From: Garcia nutans
Taxonomy: Eukaryota > Streptophyta > Magnoliopsida > Malpighiales > Euphorbiaceae
Length of the DNA stretch: 64,000 nucleotides
Assembly: GCA_947685225.1 (NCBI GenBank)
Contig: CANTUV010000008.1
Coordinates: 31,364,001-31,428,000, forward strand
Reading direction: 5' to 3'
Shown here: in pieces, positions 1-9,882 of the stretch
Layout: every line of letters begins with the position of its first letter
Position numbering within the stretch: the stretch's first letter is position 1
The notes under the pieces: generated by a model
What the model was told of the DNA's origin: nothing
Database searches by the model: none
Seen by the model: only the letters and a program-made list of their open reading frames with translations
Translations under genes and position numbers: made by a program

Positions 1-1608
1 CAATAGAGTATACATAATTAAATGCATTGAATATCATCATCTAGGCAAACATGCCCCACTTATTTCATTTGAATCATCATAACCAATCACATTGGCTTCA
101 CAATTCATTATATCTCAATTCATCATTCAAATGTACACAACCAATTGCATTAACATACATTTTAAATGCTCATCAATCATTCAAACCATAACATTCATCA
201 AATGTATCAATAATGTAATCAATTACTTAACATATGTACAACCAAATATGTTAAGTATCAAAATCATGTAAATGTATGCAACCATGTAGTTTGCACTTAC
301 CTCGAAACCAACTCACACCAATCTATACACTTCCTCCTCCAAGAATCCTCAACACATAGGTTAGGGCAATTCCACTTCTTCACAACCTAAACCAAAGGTA
401 ATCATACACACTCACTTAGAAATATATATAAGATAATAAAGCTAAGAACCAACTAGGGCAAACTCTAACCATGACACGCTCAACAACACGGGCGTGTCCC
501 GGACCGTGCTCTAACTCCACAACAGAGAAGCTTTGACACGCTCAGAACCACGGGCGTGTCACTGAATGTGTAATACATTCTGTCTCACAGAAACATTGAC
601 ATGTCCAACAACATGGGCGTGTTCATGGCCATGTTAATCCTTCACCCACACAGTAGCTATGACACGCTTAGTGACATGGGCATGTCATTGGATGTGTAAA
701 TGCTACTGCAACACAGAACCATTGACTCCCAAAGACTTGGCCGTGCTCATGGGCGTGTCAGGCCAAAAATACAGATTCCGGCAACAACAACCTCACATCT
801 AACAATCCTCTTACTTCTGCCATTTTCCACTTTAAACAAACTTAACTAAACACACCCCCAAAATCATATCAAACTTTCAAGAACACAAAAACAACTCAAA
901 ACATACATCAACCACAAATCATAATCATCACCACAAACCCAAAACACAACCACAACACTTTCTCTTCCAACAAACTTACTCTTTCCTTCAATCCAACCCC
1001 AAAATCCAAAAATCAATAGAACCAAACACTCTTAAACACAGCACACCATAATCAAACAAACACATATCAACCCTAACCTCAACTCACAAACTCAAAAAAA
1101 AAATCAAAGAATCAAGTGGAAAACTTACCAAAGATGAAGAAACTCTTAAATTTCCAACTTGATCACTTTAATCTTCCTTCAATCTTGAGTTTGGATGATC
1201 AAATCTCTCTTGCTCTCTTGCTATGAAGTGCCGGCCAAAACAAAGAAAAGAAAAGGAAAGACAATGGCCACGAAGAAGAAAGAAAGAAAGAAGAAAAGAA
1301 AGAAACAAAGTCAAACACTCAACCTTCTCTCTCCTCAAAACCCTCTCCTCCAAGCATTTAATATTAAAATATTCCATTTAATCTCTTCCACTCACTTAAT
1401 ATTCTTTTAATTAATTTCATTAATTCAAAAATAAATAAATATCTTCTTTGACTATAATTCCCTTTGACTTGTGTATATGTTGTATATATTTCCATATATA
1501 CAACATATACACTCTCTTCACTTCTTTCTCTTTCCACTTACACATATACATTAAATCCAATTATAACAAAAATTCCAAAACTATTAGGGTGTACTTTGGG
1601 ATATTACA
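1..1608 (-). mobile_element. E1 3' LTR (partial)
   Basis: Matches 7624-9232 nearly base for base. Its outer end in element sense is TGTAATATCCC (plus strand GGGATATTACA, ending at 1608). It contains a CpG-rich stretch at about 470-770 with repeated GACACG and GGGCGTGTC motifs, and a 16-bp inverted repeat of the GTATATGTTGTATATA type near 1471-1510. The short open frames here are low-complexity shadows, not genes. Confidence 0.93.
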
Positions 1609-1646
1609 ATTCTCCCCCTCTAAAAAGAAATTTCATCCTCGAAATT
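1609..1646 (-). promoter_or_regulatory. E1 polypurine tract with adjacent small hairpin
   Basis: On the minus strand an AGAGGGGGAGAAT purine run directly abuts the 3' LTR; this primes plus-strand DNA in LTR retrotransposons. Just upstream in element sense lies AATTTCGAGGATGAAATT (1629-1646), an imperfect hairpin that recurs before the polypurine tract of the other elements here. Confidence 0.85.
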
Positions 1647-1654
1647 ACCTGATA

Positions 1655-3058
1655 TCAAGTCCGAAACAGTTGAGGATACTGATTCCGCATTGCTTGTTCA
1701 CTTTCCCAAGTTGCCTCTTCCTTTGCCTGATTCTTCCAAAGAACCTTCACCAGTGGCACTTTCTTATTTCTCAACTCTTTCACTTCATGTGCCAAAATAG
1801 CAATTAGTTCTTCTTCAAATGTCAGATCCAAACTCACCTCAATGGATTCAACTGGCAAAACATGAGATGGATCTGATCTGTACCTCCGCAACATAGAAAC
1901 ATGGAAGACATTATGGATTCTATCCAACTCAGGCGGCAAAGCAAGACGATAAGCAACTGGTCCAACTCTTTCTAAAACTTCATAAGGTCCAATAAAACAA
2001 GGACTCAGCTTCCCTCTTCGACCAAATCTTAAAATCTTTTTCCAAGGAGATACTTTCAAGAATAATTTATCTCCAATATCAAACTCTATGTCTCTCCTCT
2101 TCAATTCTGAATAAGATTTCTGTCGGTCTGAAGCTGCTTTTAACCGATCCTGAATTATCTTTACTTTCTCTTCAGTCTCTTTAACCAAATCAGGACCAAT
2201 CAATTTGCCTTCTCCAAGTTCATTCCAACACAGAGGCGTTCTACATCTTCTACCATACAATGCCTCAAATGGTGCCATACCAATAGTGGATTGATGACTG
2301 TTGTTGTAAGCAAATTCCACAAGTGGCATAAATTTGTCCCAACTTCCTGAAAAATCAATGACATAACTTCTCAACATATCCTCAATAATTTGTATCACTC
2401 TTTCTGACTGCCCATTTGTCTGAGGATGAAAAGCAGTGCTAAAGTGCAATCGTGAACCCAATGCACTATGTAAACTCTTCCAAAACCTTGAAGTGAACCA
2501 GGGATCTCGATCAGACACTAAAGAAATTGGGACTCCATTCAACTTTACTATCTCACTGATATACAGCTCAGCCAGTCTCTCAAGAGAATAGTCCATCCGA
2601 ATTGGAAGAAAATGAGCTGTCTTTGTCAACCGATCAACAATCACCCAGATAGCATCATGCTTCTTTTGTGTCAATGGCAAACCAGACACAAAATCCATTG
2701 TCACTCTCTCCCATTTCCATTGAGGCACTGTTAAAGGTTGAAGTAACCCAGTTGGAACTTGATGCTCAGCTTTCACCCTCTGACAAGTGAGACATTTAGA
2801 TACAAACTCTACTATGTCCCTTTTCATACCTAACCACCAGTAATACTGTTTCAAATCATGATACATCTTGGTACTCCCAGGGTGCATAGCAAAAACCGAC
2901 TGATGTGCTTCTTCCAAAATAATCTTTCTCAAACTAGCATCATCAGGAATACACAACCTATCTTTAAACCAAAGGCTACCATCACTTTTTACATGGAAAT
3001 CTTTACTTTCTCCATTGTGGCAATCTGACACAATCTTCTGAATTTTCTCAACTGCCAA
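1655..3058 (-). pseudogene. E1 integrase with chromodomain (pol 3' part)
   Basis: A 467-residue open stretch. It starts with the HHCC zinc-binding region (HPGSTKMYHDLK, then CLTC). The integrase core follows with the acidic triad visible as MDFVSGLP, VSDRDPWFTSRFW and HPQTNGQSERVIQIIEDML. After the core come the GPYEVLERVGPVAYRLALP domain and a C-terminal chromodomain-like end (about residues 405-455, VPLVKVLWKN and ATWESE). It ends at TTP-like QLFRT then stop, next to the polypurine tract, as expected for the pol C terminus of a chromovirus. The piece is intact by itself but is separated from RNase H by a frameshift near 3056. The product would insert cDNA into chromatin, with the chromodomain proposed to target heterochromatin. 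Confidence 0.93.
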
Positions 3059-3558
3059 TGAGCCTCTTTAATCTGATCCAACAATATCGGTCTCAACTGC
3101 AACTGAGCCAATAATGCACCATCATCACATGATTTAAAATTAGCATGCAACGCTCTCAACTCAACAAGCAATGAGAGTGAATACACAGTCAAACCTGCCA
3201 AAGATTTCCGACTTAAGGCATCCGCAACAACATTTGCCTTACTCGGCTGATAATCAATCAAGTAGTCATAGTCTTTGAACCATCGCCTTTGCCGAAGATT
3301 CAACTCCCTCTGAACACCCAAATATTTCAAACTCTTATGATCCGTATAGATAAAACACTTCTCTCCATACAAATAGTGTCTCCAAATCTTCAAAGCAAAG
3401 ACTATAGCTGCCAATTCCAGATCATGAGTCGGATAATTAAACTCATGCGGCTTCAACTGCCGAGAAGCATAAGCTATGACTTTACCCTCTTGCATTAAAA
3501 CACATCCTAAACCATTATGTGAAGCATCACTATAAATCACATATGGTTTATCTTCCAC
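2989..3558 (-). pseudogene. E1 RNase H region (pol middle part)
   Basis: Begins in the Ty3-type RNase H domain: VIYSDASHNGLGCVL holds the first acidic residue, DLELAAIVFALKIWRHYL the glutamate, and IYTDHKSLKYL and NVVADALSRK the later acidic positions. Compared with the E2 copy, four residues are missing after QRRW, an apparently in-frame small deletion. Upstream, the link to RT (3559-3770) is present but broken by stops near 3580-3582 and 3706-3708. Downstream the frame shifts near 3056 into the integrase frame. It would degrade the RNA of the RNA-DNA hybrid; in this copy it cannot be expressed as a fusion. Confidence 0.9.
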
Positions 3559-3770
3559 TGGTAAAGTAAGAACAGGCGCTTAAGTCAACATCTCTTTCAA
3601 TTGTTCAAAGCTGGCTTGACACTGATCTGTCCACACAAATCTAATTCCCTTTCGAAGTAATCTGGTGAGTGGAGTAGCTATCAAAGAAAAATCTTTCACA
3701 AAACGTCAATAATAGCCTGCCAAACCAAGAAAACTTCTAACTTCAGTCACTGACTTCGGTGGACTCCAAT

Positions 3771-5363
3771 TCAAAATGGCTTCAACTTTGCTCGGATAAA
3801 CTCTAATACCTCTGCTGAAACTATATGACCGAGAAAAGTCACTTGGTCAAGCCAAAACTCACACTTTGACAGCTTAGCATACAACTTCTTCTCTCTCAAG
3901 GTCTGCAATACAATCCGTAAATGCTTGTCATGTTCCTCTTCATTATGCGAATACACAAGAATATCATCAATGAAAACCACCACAAACTGATCTAGGTAGG
4001 GCCTAAACACCCTATTCATCAAATCCATGAAAGCTACAGGTGCATTCGTCAATCCAAAAGGCATCACTAAGAACTCATAATGCCCATATCTTGTGTGAAA
4101 AGCTGTCTTAGGAATATCTTCAGCTTCAACCCTCAACTGATGGTACCCTGATCTCAAATCAATCTTGGAAAATACTGCTGCTCCCTTTAACTGATCAAAG
4201 AGATCATCAATTCTAGGCAAAGGATACTTATTCTTGATAGTCACTTTATTCAATTGCCTATAATCAATACACAATCTCATAGTACCATCCTTCTTCTTCA
4301 CAAACAAAACAGGAGCTCCCCACAAAGAAACACTAGGGCGAATAAACCCTTTATCCAACAACTCCTGCAACTGCACATTCAACTCTCTCAACTCAGCAGG
4401 TGCCATTCTATAAGGAGTGATAGAGATGGGAGTGGTACCAGGCAACAAATCAATACCAAACTCAACCTCTCTCTTAGGGGGTAACCCTGGCAACTCCTCA
4501 GGAAACACATCTAGAAAATCTGCAACTGTGGTTATATTGTCAAGTTGAGAATCCACTACTCTGGTAACCACAACATGAGCAAGATAAGCATCACACCCTT
4601 TTCTAATCAACTTTCTAGCTGCTACAGCTGATACAAACAATGATGCAAGTTGTCTCTGCTCATTAGACACCATCACATTTCTACCATCACTGGTTCTTAA
4701 AGTAACACATTTCTTTTGACAGTCTACTACAGCTCCATGCTTAGACAACCAATCCATGCCTAAAATCAAATCATATTCCTTAAAAGGCATTTCAATTAAA
4801 TCACCACGAAACTCTTCACCTTGCACTCCCACTGCGCTGTCACGATGTACCTTACTCACCACAACACTATGTCCTAAAGGATTTGTCACCAAGACATCAA
4901 ATCCTAAGGACTCTGAATGCAATTTAGACACAGGCAATATGGATGCACTTATGTATAAATGAGTAGATCCTGGATCAATCAAAGCAAGAACTGGAATATC
5001 AAATAAAGAAAATGTACCCGCTATAACTGCTGATGCATCCGGCTGCCTCTGCATCACATTTACTCTCTGAGAAGATCCGGCCTCATCTGGCCTACTACCT
5101 CTGGATGAAGATCCTCCTCTCTGACTAAACCCAGGTCTACCACCTCTACTGAATCCTCTACCCCCTCGACCACCTCTGCTGACACTGGGTCGAGAAGCTG
5201 CAGTATCAGTCTGTCTATCATCCTGCATCTCAGGGCAATCTTTAATAAAATGAGCTGATGACCCACATCTAAAGCATACTCCTGATCCATCCGTCTTCCA
5301 ACAAGAACCCCCATGGGTCCTACCACAATGAACACATACATGTGGAGTAGATCTCTGAACCAC
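3771..5363 (-). pseudogene. E1 gag C-terminus, protease and reverse transcriptase
   Basis: Open stretch of 530 residues. Near the N-terminus is a CCHC zinc knuckle (CFRCGSSAHFIKDC) followed by an RG-rich segment. The protease active site reads LIDPGSTH, with DPG where DSG or DTG is classical; the same DPGS occurs in E2, so it is a family trait, not decay. RT follows: LFVKKKDGTMRLCIDYRQLN, the FSKIDLRSGYHQL motif, MPFGLTNAP and the catalytic VVFIDDILVYS (FIDD for YVDD). The frame is lost near 3815, where the RT thumb should continue. It is in the same frame as the upstream gag piece, separated by a TAA at 5406-5408. Confidence 0.93.
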
Positions 5364-5405
5364 TGGAGTCGGAGCACTAGCTACAGAAACTATAGGTCTC
5401 GGTCT

Positions 5406-6297
5406 CTAATATTGAACTGACCTACCAGACTGCCTCTGGCTCCTACTGATCCTCGGAATAAAACTTCCTCGGCCTCTCTTCATAGATGAAGATCCTGCCT
5501 CAAACTGGGATCTTCTCACTCTGGTCTCCTCCTCAGTAGTAGCTGTCGCAATACCTTGTGCTGTCTCAACACTTCTAGCTGCTGCAACTAGCTGAGAGAA
5601 ATCCTGGTACCGAGAACCAACAATAATGCACATAATAGAGGGCCTCAACCCCTCCTCAAACCTCCTACATCGGTCGATCTCATCAAAGATAATCCCACCG
5701 GCATAGTGACTCAACCGGATGAATTCTATCTCATACTCTGTCACTGTCCGGTTGTCTTGCCTCAAATTCAGGAATTCCATCTTCTTAACATCTTTATACT
5801 CCCTCGGAGTATATTTCTGTTCAAAGTCCCTCAGAAAATCCCCATAAGATAATGTTGGTGGATCATCCATGGCATGAGGAACCGTCTTCTACCAATCATA
5901 AGCATCCTTCTGCAATAAGGATCTAGCATAATCAAATTTCTCATCTGGAATAGCTTGCAACTGGATAAATATCCTCTGCACTTTATCCAACCACTGCTCA
6001 GCTACTGTAGGATCTGTAGTGCCCAAGAAATCCTCAGCCCCATACTTTCTCAACTTATCATAATGTCTCACTGGCACTTTGAGGCTGTGGTGGTGGTGGT
6101 GGCTGCTGCACTGGAGTTCTCCTCAACAGTTCTACCATATGTCTTAACCAACCCGGCGGAACCTCATCAGCAGCTGATCTCCTTGGCATAGAAATAGGGG
6201 CCTCACTAACTCTCTCGACTCTAACTCCATCTCTACTCTCTTCAGGAGCTACGCTCTCAGCACTACCTTCTACAGACTGACGTGAATAAGACGCCAT
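5406..6297 (-). pseudogene. E1 gag (nucleocapsid precursor), broken
   Basis: Starts at the ATG at 6297 (MASYSRQSVEGSAESV), some 160 bp inside the 5' LTR boundary. A proline-rich stretch is followed by a frameshift near 6070. The capsid-type region then reads AEDFLGTTDPTVAEQWLDKV, interrupted by a TAG at 5889-5891 that replaces a conserved tryptophan codon (DAYDWW in E2). It continues through FEQKYTPREYKDVKKMEFL and RLSHYAGGI to a TAA at 5406-5408. This is the Retrotrans_gag type of core that packages element RNA. The E2 and E3 gag sequences align along its length. Clear pseudogene. Confidence 0.9.
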
Positions 6298-6447
6298 CAC
6301 TACCTATATCTGCAAACACAGCAGAATATACCTCATTAAAGATCAAAGACTGCCATTACCAAAACATGTATCTTAATTGAAAACCAACTTTTAAAATCAA
6401 AATATTCTTTTTCTTACAATTGACCTAGGTTGAGAATCTCAAACCTA

Positions 6448-6460
6448 GGCTCTGATACCA
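6448..6460 (-). promoter_or_regulatory. E1 primer-binding site (initiator tRNA-Met type)
   Basis: On the minus strand TGGTATCAGAGCC lies seven bases after the LTR end. This is the standard complement of the 3' end of plant initiator tRNA-Met, the primer for minus-strand DNA. It fixes the element orientation. Confidence 0.93.
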
Positions 6461-6467
6461 AAACAAT

Positions 6468-9232
6468 TGTAACACCCCTATACCCCGTATACGTACACAA
6501 CATGCTATTACAATCGTAATATACTTATACTGAATATAGTAATGCCACGGTTTAATAACAAACGACTCACTTCTTTTAAAATATTATAAGTAGACTCAAA
6601 ACATTTAAGTTATATTATAAAACACAATAGATAAAATGTTTATTCAAAACGCAGCGGAAAGTATAACAAATATTTACAAATACATATACATCAAAACTCA
6701 AGTTTTACAAAACATAAAATATATACATGTTTGGCAGTATGTCTTTGATCTTTAAGCTCCACTATCAACACCTCAAAATCTAGACTCTACTCGGCCTAGA
6801 GGAACTCTCCGGTTCTTCCCTGTCACCTGCGCGACGAATCACGCTCGCGCTAAGCCAACGGTTTAGTGGTACAAACTACAATAATACTACGCTTCAATGC
6901 AATGCCAATGTCACACAATCAATTTTCATACACCATTTAAAAAGGATATTATATTTTAAAACCTTACATTGTTCAATATCATATCAAAACATTCATGTTT
7001 TATCTTCATAGTTTTATTACTCAACATAGCTTCCCATGCCACATTCATAAACATATTACACATCATGTATCTCATATTCATTGGTTTCACAATTCAAGAA
7101 TCACATTAAAAACAAAGACAAGCATGGGCCCAAAAGACACTAATATGCCATTCAACTTTCAGAGTTAATGTTTTGGTTTAATTATCACATTTATCATTAT
7201 CATTATCCCAACTAGGCTTCAAGGATTTAGGTTCAACCAAGCTTCAAGGGGAACAAAGCATGCTAAGTATCAACCCAACTTGGTTTCAAGAACCAAACCC
7301 AACCTAGCTTCAAGGTTTGTAACATCTCAATTAGGCTTCAAGGACTAGACCCAACCAAGCTTCAAGGGGAGTTAAGCATGTTAAACTTCAACCCAACTTG
7401 GCTTCAAGGATCAAGCCCAACCTAACTTCAAGAGATTGTTACTATAGGCATGCCACCAACAACAAAACTCTAAAAATGGAATAACACATTAGACACACAA
7501 TTCATTCATTATTTCATTATCAATTTCATTCTCATTTTCTCATCATCACTTAGGCAACTATGCCTCAATCATCTCATTTGCATCATTATCATTATAGCCA
7601 ACAATCATGGCTCCTCATCTCATCAATAGAGTATACAAAATTAAATGCATTGAATATCATCATCTAGGCAAACATGCCCCACTTATTTCATTTGAATCAT
7701 CATAACCAATCACATTGGCTTCACAATTCATTATATCTCAATTCATCATTCAAATGTACACAACCAATTGCATTAACATACATTTTAAATGCTCATTAAT
7801 CATTCACATTATACAAATCATAACATTCATCAAATGTATTAATAATGTAATCAATTACTTAACATATGTACAACCAAATATGTTAAGTATCAAAATCATG
7901 TAAATGTATGCAACCATGTAGTTTGTACTTACCTCGAAACCAACTCACACCAATCTATACACTTCCTCCTCCAAGAATCCTCAACACATAGGTTAGGGCA
8001 ATTCCACTTCTTCACAACCTAAACCAAAGGTAATCATACACACTCACTTAGAAATACATATACGATAATAAAGCTAAGAACCAACTAGGGCAAACTCTAA
8101 CCATGACACGCTCAACAACACGGGCATGTCCCGGACCGTGCCTTAACTCCACAACACAGAAGCTTTGACATGCTCAGAACCACGGGCGTGTCACTGAACG
8201 TATAATACATTTTGTCTCACAGAAACATTGACAAGTCCAACAACATGGGCGTGCTCATGGCCGTGTCAATCCTTCACCCACACAGTAGCTATGACACGCT
8301 CAGTGACATGGGCGTGTCACTGGATGTGTAAATGCTACTGCAACACAGAACCATTGACACGCCCAAAGACTTGGCAATGCTCATGGGCGTGTCAGGCCAA
8401 AAATACAGATTCCGGCAATAACAACCTCACATCCAACAATCCTCTTATTTCCGCCATTTTCCACTTTAAACAAACACACCCCAAAAATCATATCAAACTT
8501 GCAAGAACACAAAAACAACTCAAAACATACATCAACCACAAATCATAATCATCACCACAAACCCAAAACACAACCATAACACTTTCTCTTCCAACAAACT
8601 TTCTCTTTCCTTCAATCCAACCCCAAAATCCAAAAATCAATAGAACCAAACACTCTTAAACACACCACACCACAATCAAACAAACACATATCAACCCCAA
8701 CCTCAACTCACAAACTCAAAGAAAATCAAAGAATCAAGTGGAAAACTTACCAAAGATGAAGAAACTCTTAAATTTCCAACTTGATCACTTGAATCTTCCT
8801 TCAATCTTAAGTTTGGATGATCAAATCTCTCTCTTGCTCTCTTGCTATGAAGTGCCGGCCAAAACAAAGAAAAGAAAAGAAAGACAATGGCCACGAAGAA
8901 GAAAGAAAGAAAGAAGAAAAGAAAGAAAACAAAATCAAACACTCAACCTTCTCTCTCCTCAAAACCCTCTCCTCCAAGCATTTAATATTAAAATATTCCA
9001 TTTAATCTCTTCCACTCACTTAATATTCTTTTAATTAATTACATTAATTCAAAAATAAATAAATATCTTCTTTGACTATAACTCCCTTTGACTTGTGTAT
9101 ATGTTGTATATATTTCCATATATACAACATATACACTCTCTTCACTTCTTTCTCTTTCCAATTACACATATACATTAAATCCAATTATAACAAAAATTTC
9201 AAAACTATTAGGGTGTACTTTGGGATATTACA
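6468..9232 (-). mobile_element. E1 5' LTR
   Basis: A 2765-bp LTR bounded by plus-strand TGTAACACCCC and GGGATATTACA. In element order it has a U3 hairpin (9097-9134), a CpG-rich GACACG region (about 8100-8400), short hairpins, a pair of inverted arms at 7468-7492 and 7140-7164 around a repeat cassette of CTTCAAGG-containing units, and the paired hairpins at 6829-6866. No gene lies in it. Confidence 0.93.
6829..6866 (-). other. Paired short hairpins in E1 5' LTR
   Basis: In element sense CTAAACC-GTT-GGCTTAG is followed at once by GCGCGA and, after ten bases, TCGCGC. The second stem is perfect; the first has one mismatch. The same two-hairpin layout recurs in E2, N1, S1, E3 and E4 with different stem sequences. 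Confidence 0.7.
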
Positions 9233-9882
9233 TTTTGCATCTTCATTCTTTTGGGGTTCTTACTTTCTTCTAGTTATGTTCTTTTTGTTCTTTCTTTTGC
9301 AAAAAATTCAGCTAATTTTTTTGCTAGTCCTCATATCTTCTCTTTGCCCCATGTGTGGCAAAATATTGAAAGTGAGTCTGAAAATATTTTATACACGCAT
9401 AAAATCAAATATTGAAAAGAAGAAGTTTTGCCCTCTGTGTAGGCTTAAACCACTAATTTCTTTTTCCATGTAGGCTCTGATTGATGTTTGTATTTTTTCT
9501 GGATGGTTTCATAAGCTTGCATCTCTTCTTTCTTTTGCAATGGCCCTTCCATGCCTCTTAATTCATTCCATATGTGCTTTTAATTGTTTACTTCATAGGG
9601 TGTTTGCTGTTCACTTTGACAAAGAATAGATAACACAAGATAACAAAATGCAATGTGATATTCTCATGTATGCGTGCATACATGATATGTATGGATGATA
9701 CTTACAGTGGCTCCATTGACTCATACACCGGGGTAATAAACCAAAGCACTCCCATTGGTTCTTTCCACATGCTCGTTTAGGTCTTGCATGAGAATAATAG
9801 AAGCCTTCACATCTATGGCTTTATTTTTAAGATGAAAACATGAGTAATAGGGGCCAAACAGCATAGTTAGAGACATGAGAGA
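9233..9882. repeat. Dispersed repeat of unknown class (copy 1)
   Basis: About 650 bp between E1 and E2 without a gene. It is clearly related to 41640-42270: shared stretches include CTTCATTCTTTTGGGGTT, ATTGAAAGTGAGTCT, TGTGTAGGCT and TGGATGATACTTACAGTGG in the same order. The 133-residue open frame overlapping E1's end is low-complexity and does not look coding. The repeat continues beyond E2 only as unplaced sequence (34329-34707). Confidence 0.65.

Larger units (their letters stand above)
1..9232 (-). mobile_element. E1: Tekay-like Ty3/gypsy chromovirus, minus strand, 3' LTR cut by window start
   Basis: Reading the minus strand, the element runs 5' LTR (9232-6468), primer site, gag-pol ruin (6297-1655), polypurine tract and 3' LTR (1608-1). 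Position 1 aligns with about 7624 of the 5' LTR, so roughly 1.16 kb of the 3' LTR and the matching target duplication lie outside the window. Domain order Gag-PR-RT-RH-INT-chromodomain and the chromodomain at the integrase tail place it among plant chromoviruses; the long LTR suggests the Tekay/Del lineage (inference). The reading frame holds at least three frameshifts and four stops, so the copy is dead. Confidence 0.93.

Noticed and set aside
9072..9473. 133-residue frame across the E1 border
   Set aside because: It spans the junction between the E1 LTR and unrelated repeat DNA, so it cannot be a conserved gene.
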